Of a stretch of DNA of 64,000 nt, positions 33,046 to 45,146 are shown one piece after another. Both the position numbers and the translations under genes were made by a program. Numbering within the stretch: position 1 is the stretch's first letter; each line of letters starts with the position of its first letter. Location of the stretch: NCBI GenBank assembly GCA_021229015.1, contig CM037792.1, positions 44,645,880-44,709,879 on the forward strand, written 5' to 3'. Below the pieces are notes generated by a model. The model made no database searches, was not told the DNA's origin, and worked only from the letters and a program-made list of their open reading frames with translations. Origin of the DNA: Solen grandis. Lineage: Eukaryota; Mollusca; Bivalvia; Adapedonta; Solenidae.

Positions 33046-35204
33046 ACAGGTAATATATAAGTTCATTTATCTTCTATTACTAATATTAGAATTAGCTATT
33101 ATTGAACTTTTTTTCTCCACATTTACGAAAAAGATCATCATCCATCATGACATTTGCAACAAAACTGCTTCCCAATACTAATCAAAGCGTTGAAGGCACT
33201 GAAGTTGTGTGTGTCTCTAGTGGAAGGGGGTTTGACGAGCTGCAGGTATGCAGGGTGACTAAGTTTTTGCAAAATATCAAACTTTTGTTAACATAATAAA
33301 CGACCTTTCATTGTAGGCTATAGAAACAGGGAGAGTAACAGTGGCGATGTGCTAATTGTTATCAGTCTGTTGAAATAAAAGTTGCGTTCATCTTTAATTT
33401 CTTGTAATGACCATGTTAATGCATCGTTAAAGCGGGGTTATTGACACTGCGCGAAAATTTGATCTTCGTTTATTAAATTTACTCGGATAAACAAAAGAAA
33501 TGCGACAATACTATTCTCTTAGCACTATCAGCGCTTTGATTTGTACTACTCCTTACTTTGTCCTTTGTAACTTCGTAAAGCAGATAAACACAGGAATCAG
33601 TCATTCTATAGAGCGAAAAATAACCCATGAAGGTACCTACGATGTATTTGAGATAGCTTGATGTGATTATTAGTAAGTTACACGGATTTGTATCGGAATT
33701 CAAGTTTTCTATATGGACCATTGTAACACTAAAAAAAAACGAAACATGCACATTCACCATCCAAATTCAGGCACGAGCCACCTTTACATCGAAAGAACTA
33801 TACTCCTCCGCATCGTAAAGTGAAAGTTACGCAACATCATATAGGAATTAGTTCTTTTGAACTTTTATGTTTCCATACAGTTTTTGTGCCCCGTAAATAT
33901 TATTTTTTACTCGAAATTGAGTTTTCAACACTTTGGCTGAATCTCAGCATACCTGTGTTGTAGAATTCTGTTCAATCTTTCGATCATTCATACAAAAGGT
34001 TATTCGGTTTTAAATGTAGAAAACGGACCCTCAGTATGTAGGTACAATAGATGTGAGTGACTACGTCACATACAACTAAAACAGTACTTTGTACTATGAT
34101 GGCCTCATATGAATATTTCCTCGAGCGTATATTGCTATCAGCAATCCTATTGCATCAGCAACGCATTTGTTCAAAAAAGATATAGGTACTTGTCTGAATA
34201 CACTGGATGGAGGTTTTCATGTCACTCTTTCTACCTGTCTCAGGGGTGTTTAATATTGTTTTAAACCCTCAAAGGGAATCACATCAAATATTGAGATAAG
34301 AGTGCAAATGTCGGATGGTAATTTGCATACAACACTATTCTTGTACATTTACGTTTTTGAGGTCATCCTTTTGAAGGAAAGGATTCTCATCTCAATCATA
34401 GACACACAGGAATAGACCGTCATGAATATAGTCAAACGATGATTCTTCTGTTTCTTCAACTAGAAGCTACGGGATAATTTGGTCTTTAGGGAATTGATGA
34501 AAGACATATTAAAGTCTATAGTTTTTCGATTTTCATCACGACAAAACACCTGATGTTCTACACAACAGGAAACATTATTTATTCCCTGTCAAGCATGTAT
34601 GAAACTGCATATAAATCACATTTACCAAAGGTTCCAAGTTAAGTTAGTCTATTTATAGAACAGCAAATTACCTCATGCCCCATCCCATCCTTCCATACAA
34701 ATGTTTTATGCAAGCTGTCGTTTTTATGATTACATAGTAAGCACTGTTCAGTCGTCACTCTAGATAACCTGATAACCACGATCGGGACGCATTTTACAAC
34801 TGTTTTCAAAGCTAATTGAAGATTGCATATTACATGAATAGGTAGGACATTTGTGCTCCGTATATCCTCTTACAATGGTTGGATCACTTGTGAAATGTCA
34901 CCAAACATTAAAGCTTGAATGAATTCATCCTGCAGAAATTAACTAGTACACGGCATTTGTGGAGGTTTACAAACAATATCATGAGGGCAACAAGCTTAAC
35001 AATTAAAACATTTTTTTTTCTTTCTACATTGTCCGCTGACAGCGAGTTTTGCAATTTAACACATTTTTTCCTGGTTATTACGCTATTTATTTCAAGATTT
35101 ATGTTACATTCATTTGTATTTAAAAACACTTTTTCCCACATTTCTTTCATACCAGACATCATAAAATAATAATCAGTCGGCAGCCTTTTCGAAATGTTCA
35201 CAGA
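33046..35204. other. No gene seen
   Basis: AT-rich sequence. The opposed open frames at about 34908-35201 overlap each other and have no domain. No repeat family recognised. Confidence 0.5.
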
Positions 35205-35650
35205 ATCTTCACATTGTGGCTCCTCTTATCCTAGCAGGAGAGCTTATTTCTCGCCACCGCAGTTTTAATGTGTGATTTATTTCGTGAAGATGTTAACCAG
35301 ATCCTTTGATACTGACTGACAACACAAGATATCAGGAATACTTGCCAGGATTGACACCCTAACGGATACCCGTGTAGTTCTTTTTCTTGTATTTTAATGG
35401 GAAAGTCCAATAAATTAATACTGTAGAACAGATCTAGTATATGCTATGGCAACACACAAGATGTTATTCTTATCTCCTTGTTGAATGTTTGGAGTCATCA
35501 TTTCTCATTAGCGGTATACAGCATGTTCTGACTACGATCTAAGTAATTTAGAGTAGTTATCCATTACTATGGGAATAATCTATTAACCCCGGAATGTCTA
35601 GAATAGCAAGCGGTCTCGAAACATCAGCTGTGAAAGTTTGACATTTCTGG
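35205..35650 (+). repeat. Unrecognised dispersed repeat (family D), copy 2
   Basis: Blocks GTGGCTCCTCTTATCCTAGC, TTAACCAGATCCTTTGAT, GATTGACACCCTAACGGATA, CCGTGTAGTTCTTTTTCTTG, TTAATACTGTAGAACAGATC, TATGCTATGGCAACACACAA and CTTATCTCCTTGTTGAATG align in order with copy 1 and with 56885-57180. No conserved frame. Confidence 0.65.
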
Positions 35651-36424
35651 CCAGTTTTATTGATGATTAATATGAAATTTGTGAACGTATGAACGTATGG
35701 ACTTTTATATTTATTTAGAAATGCATATTTAGGAATACGTTATTTGACATTTTCTCATTTATATGTGTAATTTACCTCGGTTTTAACAAAATGTATAGTT
35801 ACATTGAACATGAAGTGAACGAACTTATTTCATTTGTCAAATATCTGTACATCCTTTATCATTTCGAGCATATTACTTCTATATTGTTCTCTAGTGAACT
35901 GCACCGGAAAACAAAATGTATGTATTTGTTACAATTATCCTCTTAAATATCACATTTGGTTGAAGGTTCTGTTTATATCATTTTATCAAAATGTTATGAC
36001 TAAGCATGCCATTAAAGACATAACTCTCTTGGGAATATCTTTATAACATTTATTTCCTGTTTAAAATGAAATTAATTTTTCTTTTCAGACTTTTGACTAC
36101 CATTCTTCCCCAATTTAACGAGATAATTGAGATGCCGTGGTGTATTAAATTGTTTCGCCCTGTGTTTTGTCAATTATGAAATGTATTTAAAAAATGAGTG
36201 TACGTTTTGAAAATGTATCAAAACAAAAAAGTAGCAACTTAATAGCTTAAGTATTGTGGATTTATTTCAAATGGTTAAACTGTTTGGCCTTTATTTTAGA
36301 CGACCGAATTGAAGACATTTCGCAGGTGCGACTAATATTGTTAAAGTGCATACGTGTGATGAGTAAGAACTAAAACAAAATAGCATATAAGTCTACACCA
36401 ATACAGATATAAGTAATGTAGAGT
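35651..36424. other. No feature seen
   Basis: AT-rich spacer, nothing recognised. Confidence 0.5.
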
Positions 36425-36672
36425 AGCTTGACTTGACTAGTCGCCTCGACAGTATTTCAGTCATATAGCGACGTCCAGCTAATTACAGGTGGAGGACGAC
36501 CGCGAATGCACGGAGGCATCTGGGTAGAACCACCGACCTACCGCAAGCCAGCTGGAAGGCTTCCTCACATGAAAAAATCCGACTGACCCAACCGGGATTC
36601 TAACCCACGCAGGGAGGGGCTGAGTGAGTGTTAAAGTCAGCGACTTTACCCTCTCGGCCACGGAGGCCCCAG
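36425..36672 (-). mobile_element. Family B tRNA-SINE, full length, minus
   Basis: On the minus strand: head GGGGCCTCCGTGGCCGAGAG (box A), GGGTTAGAATCCCGG (box B), body GGAAGCCTTCCAGCTGGCTT and GTAATTAGCTGGACGTCGCT, tail ATATGACTGAAATACTGTC. Confidence 0.9.
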
Positions 36673-37052
36673 CTTACATTTGGTGCAGAACTAGATTGTC
36701 ACAGTTAGTAAATAATTCCTATTGATTTTTAATAATCATCTGTCCGACATTTAAAGTGCATCTGATATAGGACTGAAATGTGTTTATATTGACTGGTTAC
36801 TTCTCCGTGATCCGTGGAGAAAATACTTGTAGATTAATCTTATATTTATCTATAAAAATGATCTGAAGACACAGTCCTATTACCCATACAATATTGTAAG
36901 CTGGTTGGAAATTTCGATAAACATTTATCTAATATCAGTCGCGCAAAACGACATGTTGAAGAAGATAATTCATAAATCTTTGAGTTGTGGGAGGTAAGAA
37001 AAAAAAACACATTGGTAAATCGCCGACATAGAACAATCCGATGTAACGGAGG

Positions 37053-37055
<3 letters not shown>
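36673..37055. other. No feature seen
   Basis: AT-rich spacer between a SINE and a GT microsatellite. Confidence 0.5.

Positions 37056-37101
<46 letters not shown>
37056..37101. repeat. TG microsatellite
   Basis: About 22 TG units. Confidence 0.97.
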
Positions 37102-37103
<2 letters not shown>

Positions 37104-37577
37104 ATGTTGTGTTTTTTTGTTGTTTTTTTTTGTTTCATTAGCAAGTTCATGCCATTTATAATTCCTGGCTATTTGCCTTCCATTCTTTAAGTCTCACTTA
37201 CGCAATTTTTAAATATCGGTTCCAGCTAAGTATTGTCACGAAATTCTATTTCCTAAATATATTATGTACAAATAAGTATTGTGTCTTTTACAGCATTTGA
37301 TTTGTTTGCGCCATTTTCACATTGCAAATTGTTAGGATTAGTGCATTTTCAGTTAAACGCGGCGCTGTTCAGATTGTATTTCATGTGAATCTGTTTTGAA
37401 TATTCCGTTACAATGTAAGCCTTGGCAAATTTTCTCTCAAAACATACTGGTAATTTAAAATTTCACTGGAGGAAATTGGAATGTCGCTTGTTGAAATAAA
37501 CACCAAGATGAAAAGAGATGCAAAGTATGTTTCACATGTATCTTCATAACATAATTATGTCATTGAAATAGACATGT
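37102..37577. other. No feature seen
   Basis: AT-rich spacer with a T-rich TTTTTTGTTGTTTTTTTTTG stretch at about 37112-37131. Confidence 0.5.
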
Positions 37578-37732
37578 TGCCTCCATGGCCGAGGGGGGTA
37601 ATATCGCTGACTTTAACACTCACTTAGCCCCTCACCGTCTGGGTTCGAATCCCGGCCGGGTCATTCGGATTTTCATGTAAGGAAGCCTTCCAGCTGACTT
37701 GCGGTACGTCGGTGCTTTCGTCAGTCAGTGAA
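37578..37732 (+). mobile_element. Family B tRNA-SINE, 3'-truncated
   Basis: The head TTGCCTCCATGGCCGAGGGG, box B GGGTTCGAATCCCGG and body GGAAGCCTTCCAGCTGACTT are present. The copy stops after GTACGTCGGTGCTTTCGT, before the shared SINE tail. Confidence 0.85.
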
Positions 37733-37824
37733 ATAGACATCCACAACATATCCACTCACACCTGCGTGTCACATCACGCCAAGTTCGACAGAATGTTTTT
37801 AAAATTGCGCTATATGCGTAATTT

Positions 37825-38055
37825 GTTTGTTGTTTGTTTACTGGGTTTAAATTACCACCGACAGTATTTCAGTAATTTGGAGACTATGTGTACTTGAGAC
37901 AAATATAGTGATTCAAGACTGGATTGTGACAGCGTAGAGATATGGTAATTCCTGCCACCGGGCCAACTAGTCACACTGCCTTTATATGCTGAGCGACAAG
38001 CAATAGAGCTATACCTGTACCATTTTTACGACGTCGGTATATCGTAGCCAGGAGA
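37825..38055 (-). mobile_element. Family A tRNA-SINE lacking its head, minus
   Basis: TGTTTACTGGGTTTAAATTA, CGACAGTATTTCAGTAATTT, TACTTGAGACAAATATAGTG, ACCGGGCCAACTAGTC and TACCATTTTTACGACGTC are the complement of the tail and body. The tRNA head is not present. Confidence 0.75.
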
Positions 38056-39160
38056 TGCTTTATTAAAAATATGATAAAGCCACTCGCATACAACAAACCA
38101 ACTACAAGAAGACATCTTAATTCCTGGATTTACAGTAATCTTTACCTATTTAAATAGGATGACATTAATTCTCTGGATACAACTGCTCCACAAATTTTGT
38201 AACGAAGTTTGTTATAAGTGTGATTATCACAAAATTATGTTCTTAATAAACACTATAAATGATCGTCTACATTTTATATCAATATCAATATTTTCTACAT
38301 AAAATCACGGAATGTATGCCGACCGTGTGGCAAATCATTTTTAAATTGACTAACAGTAGCTCTCTAATCCTATATACTAAAGTTCTGTATCATTTAAAAT
38401 AGACCGCAGTAATGATTTACTATGTGGAAATACAACAGCACAATGGGTAGTAACTAGAGACGTATTCGATACAGGTTAACGAGAAATTTTATTGGTCTGA
38501 TTTTTAAAAACCTGGAAGTAAAATATCAGTATATTTTGTAAACAGTATACGTTTTCATGTAATGAAATAATGCATATTCGACAAATGATTGCTGAAAGTA
38601 AAAGGTGAATAACTTTCGAAACAAGAATCATGTCAGTGTATCACATTGTGCGCCATGGATCTACTTTTAACAATAGAGATGCTGAGTGTTCGGCCTTCGT
38701 ACTGACAGCACTATTTCAATGAAAGTTTGGACGTATTTAAGGACACTCCCAGGAACATATTTCAAAGAAACACTGCACGTGTTGTATGCAAATGAAATCA
38801 TGCGACAATTTACATTAAAATTAATATTGATCTTTAGGTTTTTCATCACCTTTTGTCTAAACCTATATAAAAACTCTAATAGAATAAAACAAATATGGTA
38901 ACCAGTAATAAATTCTATTTACGTATTATAGCATCTTATTTTTTTCAGATCATAAAATTACAGTGGCATAAAGAGGACATGAAGATGTTTTTATACCATG
39001 TGCGCACGCGATAGTAAAAATATTGTCCAAGTACCTTTTATGACACCTTATAAAATTAAAGATATAAGTTATTAACAGAAATATTTTTATCATGTGACTT
39101 CATGGAAGACTCAGCAATAAATGACATTTTTCTACAAGAGCATATACTTTATTTACCATC
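38056..39160. other. No gene seen
   Basis: AT-rich sequence with no recognisable coding or repeat content. Confidence 0.5.
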
Positions 39161-40149
39161 AGGCATAAACTGTGTAAGTATGTATTGATATAACAACAAT
39201 ACATGATATATAGATATCAGGCATAATCTGTGTAAGTATGTATTGATATAAAAACATTACATGATATAAATAGATATCAGGCATAAACTGTGTAAGTATG
39301 TATTGATATAACAACATTACATGATATATAGATATCAGACATAAACTGTGTAAGTATGTATTGATATAACAACATTACATGATATATAGATATCAGACAT
39401 AAACTGTGTAAGTATGTATTGATACAACAACATTACATGATATATAGATATCAGGCATAAACTGTATAAGTATGTATTGATACAACAACATTACATGATA
39501 TATAGATATCAGACATAAACTGTGTAAGTATGTATTGATATAACAACATTACATGATATATAGATATCAGACATAAACTGTGTAAGTATGTATTGATACA
39601 ACAACATTACATGATATATAGATATCAGGCATAAACTGTGTAAGTATGTATTGATATAACAACATTACATGATATATAGATATCAGACATAAACTGTGTA
39701 AGTATGTATTGATACAACAACAATACATGATATATAGATATCAGGCATAAACTGTGTAAGTATGTATTGATATAACAACATTACATGATATATAGATATC
39801 AGACATAAACTGTGTAAGTATGTATTGATACAACAACATTACATGATATATAGATATCAGGCATAAACTGTGTAAGTATGTATTGATATAACAACAATAC
39901 ATGATATATAGATATCAGGCATAAACTGTGTAAGTATGTATTGATACAACAACATTACATGATATATAGATATCAGGCATAAACTGTGTAAGTATGTATT
40001 GATACAACAACAATACATGATATATAGATATCAGGCATAAACTGTGTAAGTATGTATTGATACAACAACATTACATGATATATAGATATCAGACATAAAC
40101 TGTGTAAGTATGTATTGATACAACAACATTACATGATATATAGATATCA
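39161..40149 (+). repeat. 58-bp satellite, 17 copies
   Basis: The unit starts AGGCATAAACTGTGTAAGTA and ends ATGATATATAGATATC. It varies mainly at three positions (AGGCAT/AGACAT, GATATAAC/GATACAAC, ACATTAC/ACAATAC). The array spans 989 bp, or 17.05 units, with almost no indels. Confidence 0.97.
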
Positions 40150-41817
40150 GATTCAAGATTTTATTTCTGTTCTACTCAAAATGATATCCTCTAACATAGA
40201 CCTGTTTTATGCCTGGTGAGACTTGATACTTTATATTTAGAGGAACATGGGCATGACAAGCAGAGAGCGAAAAAATATGATATCACGTTCATGTCTACTT
40301 CATTAACAGAAGTAACGATCATTTATCTATTTTTTTATTCAGAATTTACCATTGGACCACGATGCCCGAGGGGATTTTCACTTAATTTATCTCGGAGAGT
40401 TTCGGATAAATTTCAACGAAAACTATTTTTATATATTTAGAAATATCTATCAAATAGCAAGAATGCTGAACAAGATAACTTGCTTTCTGTTTTATTACTC
40501 CTGTTGGTGATATTTACAATTTGATGACATAAAATTCAATCACACACAAATCTCCGTTCGAAGCTCTAAGGAGCACTGATGATTCAATAACATTAGACTC
40601 ATGTAAAACATGTTAATTGATTCGATCCTGCAGCAATCGATGGAGCAACGTAAAAGGTCAAGGCCGAACCCATAAATGACTACAGACATGTGAATTGTAA
40701 TTTTGTAAATATGACTGTGTTGATTTTCTGAAAAACTATTCGTTTCTGATACATAATTAACTACATATAATGTCAACGAACAAATAATGCTTTTACTGCA
40801 ATTCCAACCGTTTGATATTACAAAGCAGTGTATATCATGATTGTGTTCCCTTTAACATTCTCTTAGTAAAAGAAAACGACATATTTGTCTCAGTGGATAG
40901 CAAACTGTAAATAAATTGCATTTTCACATTCTACTGCATCTGGAAATAACAGAGATAATTATTATATAGTTCTGTTTATGTTCCAATCGCCTGTGATAAC
41001 ATATCACGAATTATTCCACGGGAACACATTCTATATTTGGTTATACCACAGGGAGTTCGAGCCCTCAGTATCAACATGTGCTCGTTAACTTTGCATAAAG
41101 CATTTATGATGAACATTCATTTGCAATTGTCTTTATACATTGATACAGTGGTTGCAAATTTTCCGCAATAATGATAAACCTACTCAAATACATATCAAAT
41201 AGTTACTGAGTGTCAATATAATTCCAGCACATTGTTTAGGTACGATGTTATTAAGAATCTCCCTTGAGCAGAACAAGCAAACATGTAAATGTCGTTGATT
41301 CATATATATTTGGAAAACGTGTTTCGTCTAATATAAAGGTCCGGTAGACAGGATAAGTTTTATTATTAATACGTGTCACGTAGTATAACAAAAAAATTGC
41401 AATCTTTGAAGTTAACGTATGTGTTACAGAAGTCCACAGCTGGTTATTCGTGATGTCTCTCAGCCTCACTGCTGTTATTTGCTGTTATTTGCTGAGTTAA
41501 TGGGGCACAGGGTCTTCACCATAACATAATCAATTACACTCTTGTTGTTGATAAGTAATAATCTAATTACGAGTATATTTTAATTACATATATTTGATAT
41601 GCGTGCTATTTTTGTTGTGCTGCACATAATATGAAAAAAAGAACATCTATTTCAGAATTCCTCTTTTTTGCCTTTTATCAAAATGAATGAAGCTTTTTTT
41701 TAATTTTTAATGTATTACAGTATTCTAGTGCATGTATTTTTTTCTATTTTGAAACATTTTTCTTCTAGTACATGTACTAGTATGTACAGGAATAGAAGTA
41801 CATATCTCCCGTTAATT
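40150..41817. other. No gene seen
   Basis: AT-rich sequence. The open frames at 40216-40440 and 40540-40776 have no recognisable domain. Confidence 0.5.
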
Positions 41818-41984
41818 AGGTTTTCGTGGACTGCAACGCAGCCGCGAAAACCTACTGTTCTTCTTGTGTTTCTTTTTCCCTTTTTTTTTCCATTATTATT
41901 AGGTTTTCGTGGACTGCAACGCAGCCGCGAAAACCTACTGTTCTTCTTGTGTTTCTTTTTCCCTTTTTTTTTTTTCCATTATTA
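41818..41984 (+). repeat. 83-bp palindromic module, two tandem copies
   Basis: Each copy starts AGGTTTTCGTGGACTGCAAC followed by GCAGCCGCGAAAACCT, a near-perfect palindrome, then CTGTTCTTCTTGTGTTTC, a T-rich stretch and CCATTATTATT. The second begins at 41901. It lies directly 5' of the 3.16-kb array and is probably the left end of that element. Hairpins starting this way are common in the palindrome-led elements of this window. Confidence 0.8.
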
Positions 41985-44900
41985 TTATTCTTTGCACTTT
42001 TTTTGTGGCCGCTGTTGCGACATGATTAGAAGTGCTACAAATATGAAAATTTCCATGCATACTCACATGTATCTGAAGTTGTGCACCACTAAGTTTGTTT
42101 TTCATTTTAGTACTAAGTTTTGCCGCTAGGTGGCGTTTAGCATCAAAACATATAATTGCCGATAACTCTGTCATTTGACATTTTATTTGTATGCAGTTTT
42201 TTGCATTCTGTTCTCTGTCAACTGCCCGTTAAAATATGATGAGTGGCAATATCCATATCTTTGAAACTTTTGAGCTAGAAGAGGTTGAATGTTTGAATCT
42301 TTGAAAAAATCTGGCAAATTAGGGTGTGTCCACGAAAAACATGCCCATTTTTGTTAGAGATTAGATACGCTCATTCTGTTTTTTGAAATTGATTCCGAAG
42401 ATCTTTGCGCACAAAATATATGGGGTGGCGATTTCAGAAAATGCATAAAATGGCTTTCAATAAGCGGTCAAAGTGCACTAAAATATGGAGGAAACAAATT
42501 TTCGAGAATAGGCATTTTTTTAGTTTTTGGAGGATTCTGTCATTATTTTTGAAGCAATCTTTATGAAATTTTCACAGATTGTATTGTTTGTTGTTTCCAG
42601 GGACTTCACAGTTTCAAATTTTCAAAAAATGCAAAGGTCAAGGTCATATTGTGATTATTGGTTTTTTCTTTGACCTTAAATATCTCAAAATCTAAAAATA
42701 TTTTATCGAAAGAATATGGGTAAAATCAAAAGCCTCTAAAAAGTACTTTTTGAAGAATTTTAGTTTTTTCAGATCGGGATTGATTTGGTTGTTTGGTGGC
42801 AGTATGAAGTTTGGTCAAACTTTGAATTGATTTTAAAGCCTTTAAAGTTTAAATGTGTGATATATTTTGTCATCATTGGAAAAAAGAATGTCTTACCTCG
42901 TCAACAAAAAAGAATTTTGAAAATCTGTCAAGAATTGATGAATTTATAGAGAATTTCAATACATGACCCAGAATAAAAACAGAGAAAATTTGACAGAAGT
43001 TACCTATGTTCTATAATTAGATGCAGCTCTGCTAGCTGGCTTGCAACAGGTCAATGTACAGTGTATGTGTAACTAAGAGAGCAATGTGTCAACACTGGTC
43101 TGAATGACCTGTGTAAAAGCGCTCAAAGAATCATGGGTAAGAGAGAGAGAGGGAGAGAGAGAGGATGAAGTGTGTCTATATTCTACATGTATTATTATTC
43201 CTCCCACACACTCACTATTGAATTGGATAGCAAAACAACTAAGTACATGTACAAACATCCACCTTTTAAACAAGTTTTAGCTTACCAAAAGTTCCTTCTA
43301 GTGCATTACTGAACTTTGAGGCATAGAGTGAAAGCTGATATATGTTTAACCAAATGGCTTGTTACGTTACCAAAATTTTTGATAACAAATAAATTGTAAA
43401 TCATTTATACTACTGAAAACTATTGTTCTTATAATAATAAGCAGGATTCCCAACTGTCTCACCTGATTTTTAACTGTTTAGTATAAAAAGTGGGACACTT
43501 TGGAAGACATTTTTGAGCGCACAGTGATGATCAACATTAATCAAATCGTTCAATGTGCCACACTTAGATCATATTGGCTCATTGCCAATATATGGATGCT
43601 TAAAGGCATCTCAAAACCCTTATATAAGTGACCCCCACCCCCCATTTATTCAATTCAATTCAATAGTTTATTTCCAAGATTTACATAGTAAATAACATTG
43701 GACAAAGCAATAGTAACAAAATATATTGGTTATGGCGGTTGTTTTCAATTAATTATGGTATTGAGTATAATAATATATATCATCAAGCAAAAATTCACCC
43801 ACCCGCCGTTGTGTGGGCATCTGTTTTTGATTAGGCAGGCTGCCACAGTCTGTCACAGGTATTGTTCAAGAGTGCATATGTTGCTACATGGGGTTGTATG
43901 TAGTCATTCACAGTTTGTAAAAAAGTTGTGAACATACCAAATACCAGAAATGATCCTAAAAGTTCTCTATTATTCTTTTTTTTTTTATTCGAGCAAATAT
44001 AAATCTTCCTTTTCTTTCTTTCTTTCTCTGTTGATTTATTTTGTCTACTTTATTTTGTTCTTTCTTTCTTTCATTTTTCATTTATTTTGTTCTTTCTTTC
44101 TTATTTTATTTAAGTTGTAAAATTATCATAAAAAGGGACATTAATTTTTTAAATAAGTTATGTATCACTCATTACTTTCATTCTCTCATTTCTTCCCTCA
44201 ACATATGTTTATATGTCGGAAATCAACACAAATTTTATTACTTGTTTATTCAATAAGAGAAATTCTGTTGAATAAAATGTAACAAAATGTCTCTAGCAAA
44301 AGCAAATAAAAAACAAAAAGATCTTGCATTGTCAGAATTATGTCCTTCAGGCTCATTTTAATTACTACAAAAATGCGTATCTCTATATTTTCAATATCAA
44401 AACTTTAATTCTGAAATAAATGCCGTATGATCCTATAATCATGCAGTTACAAAATTGACTCCAAGTAATAAATGTAATAAAGAATAATTATGTAAGGGAT
44501 CATAAACTAAACAACCCACATATTATCACTATCATTCATTATATGTTTGGGGCCTCCGTGGCCGAGAGGGTTAAGTCGCTGACTTTAACACTCACTCTGC
44601 CCCTCACCGCGTGGGTTTGAATCCCGGCAGGGTCATTCGGATTTTCATGTGAGGAAGCCTTCCAGCTGGCTTGCGGTAGGTCGGTGGTTCTACCCGGATG
44701 TCTCCGTGCATTCGTGTCCTTCCTCCACCTGTAATTAGCTGGACGTCGCTATATGACTGAAATACTGTCGAAGCGACGGTAAACTCAAATAGTCAAGTCA
44801 AGTCATTATATGTTTATTGCTTTGTGTAAAACTAGCCTACTATCTCACTTCCATTGTAGCAGATAATTTAGTTATGCATCAACCCATCAGAGGTTTTACC

Positions 44901-45146
44901 GTAACATATAGGTACTATATTGGCTAAAGACTCCCTGCAGTGATGACCAGCAATTAGCAGGTCTGATCACAGCAGATGGGGGCCTGGCTCAGTGGGACAT
45001 CACATTCCTTTCGAGATGCCTTTAAGTTTTGGTCACATATAAAGCATTTTGCATTTTGTTGTTTTTCTGGTATTTTAACTTGGCTGATCAGGTTTGAAAC
45101 TGTTGATCATCACGAAAACCGTTGCATTTGCAGTATGCAAATCTAG
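41985..45146 (+). mobile_element. Unit 1 of the 3.16-kb array
   Basis: Length 3162. The 3' hairpin arms are at 45122-45127 and 45135-45140 with CTAG at 45143-45146. It has a GA tract at about 43141-43164 and a family B SINE at 44549-44805. Confidence 0.8.
44549..44805 (+). mobile_element. Family B tRNA-SINE inside unit 1
   Basis: The head GGGGCCTCCGTGGCCGAGAG, box B GGGTTTGAATCCCGG, and tail ATATGACTGAAATACTGTCG followed by AAGCGACGGTAAACTC, then a CAAGT repeat. Confidence 0.92.

Noticed and set aside
39161..40149. Regular 58-bp array considered as a CRISPR-like array
   Set aside because: There are no unique spacers: the whole 58-bp unit repeats. The genome is animal. It is an ordinary satellite. 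The same holds for the 31-bp array at 30092.
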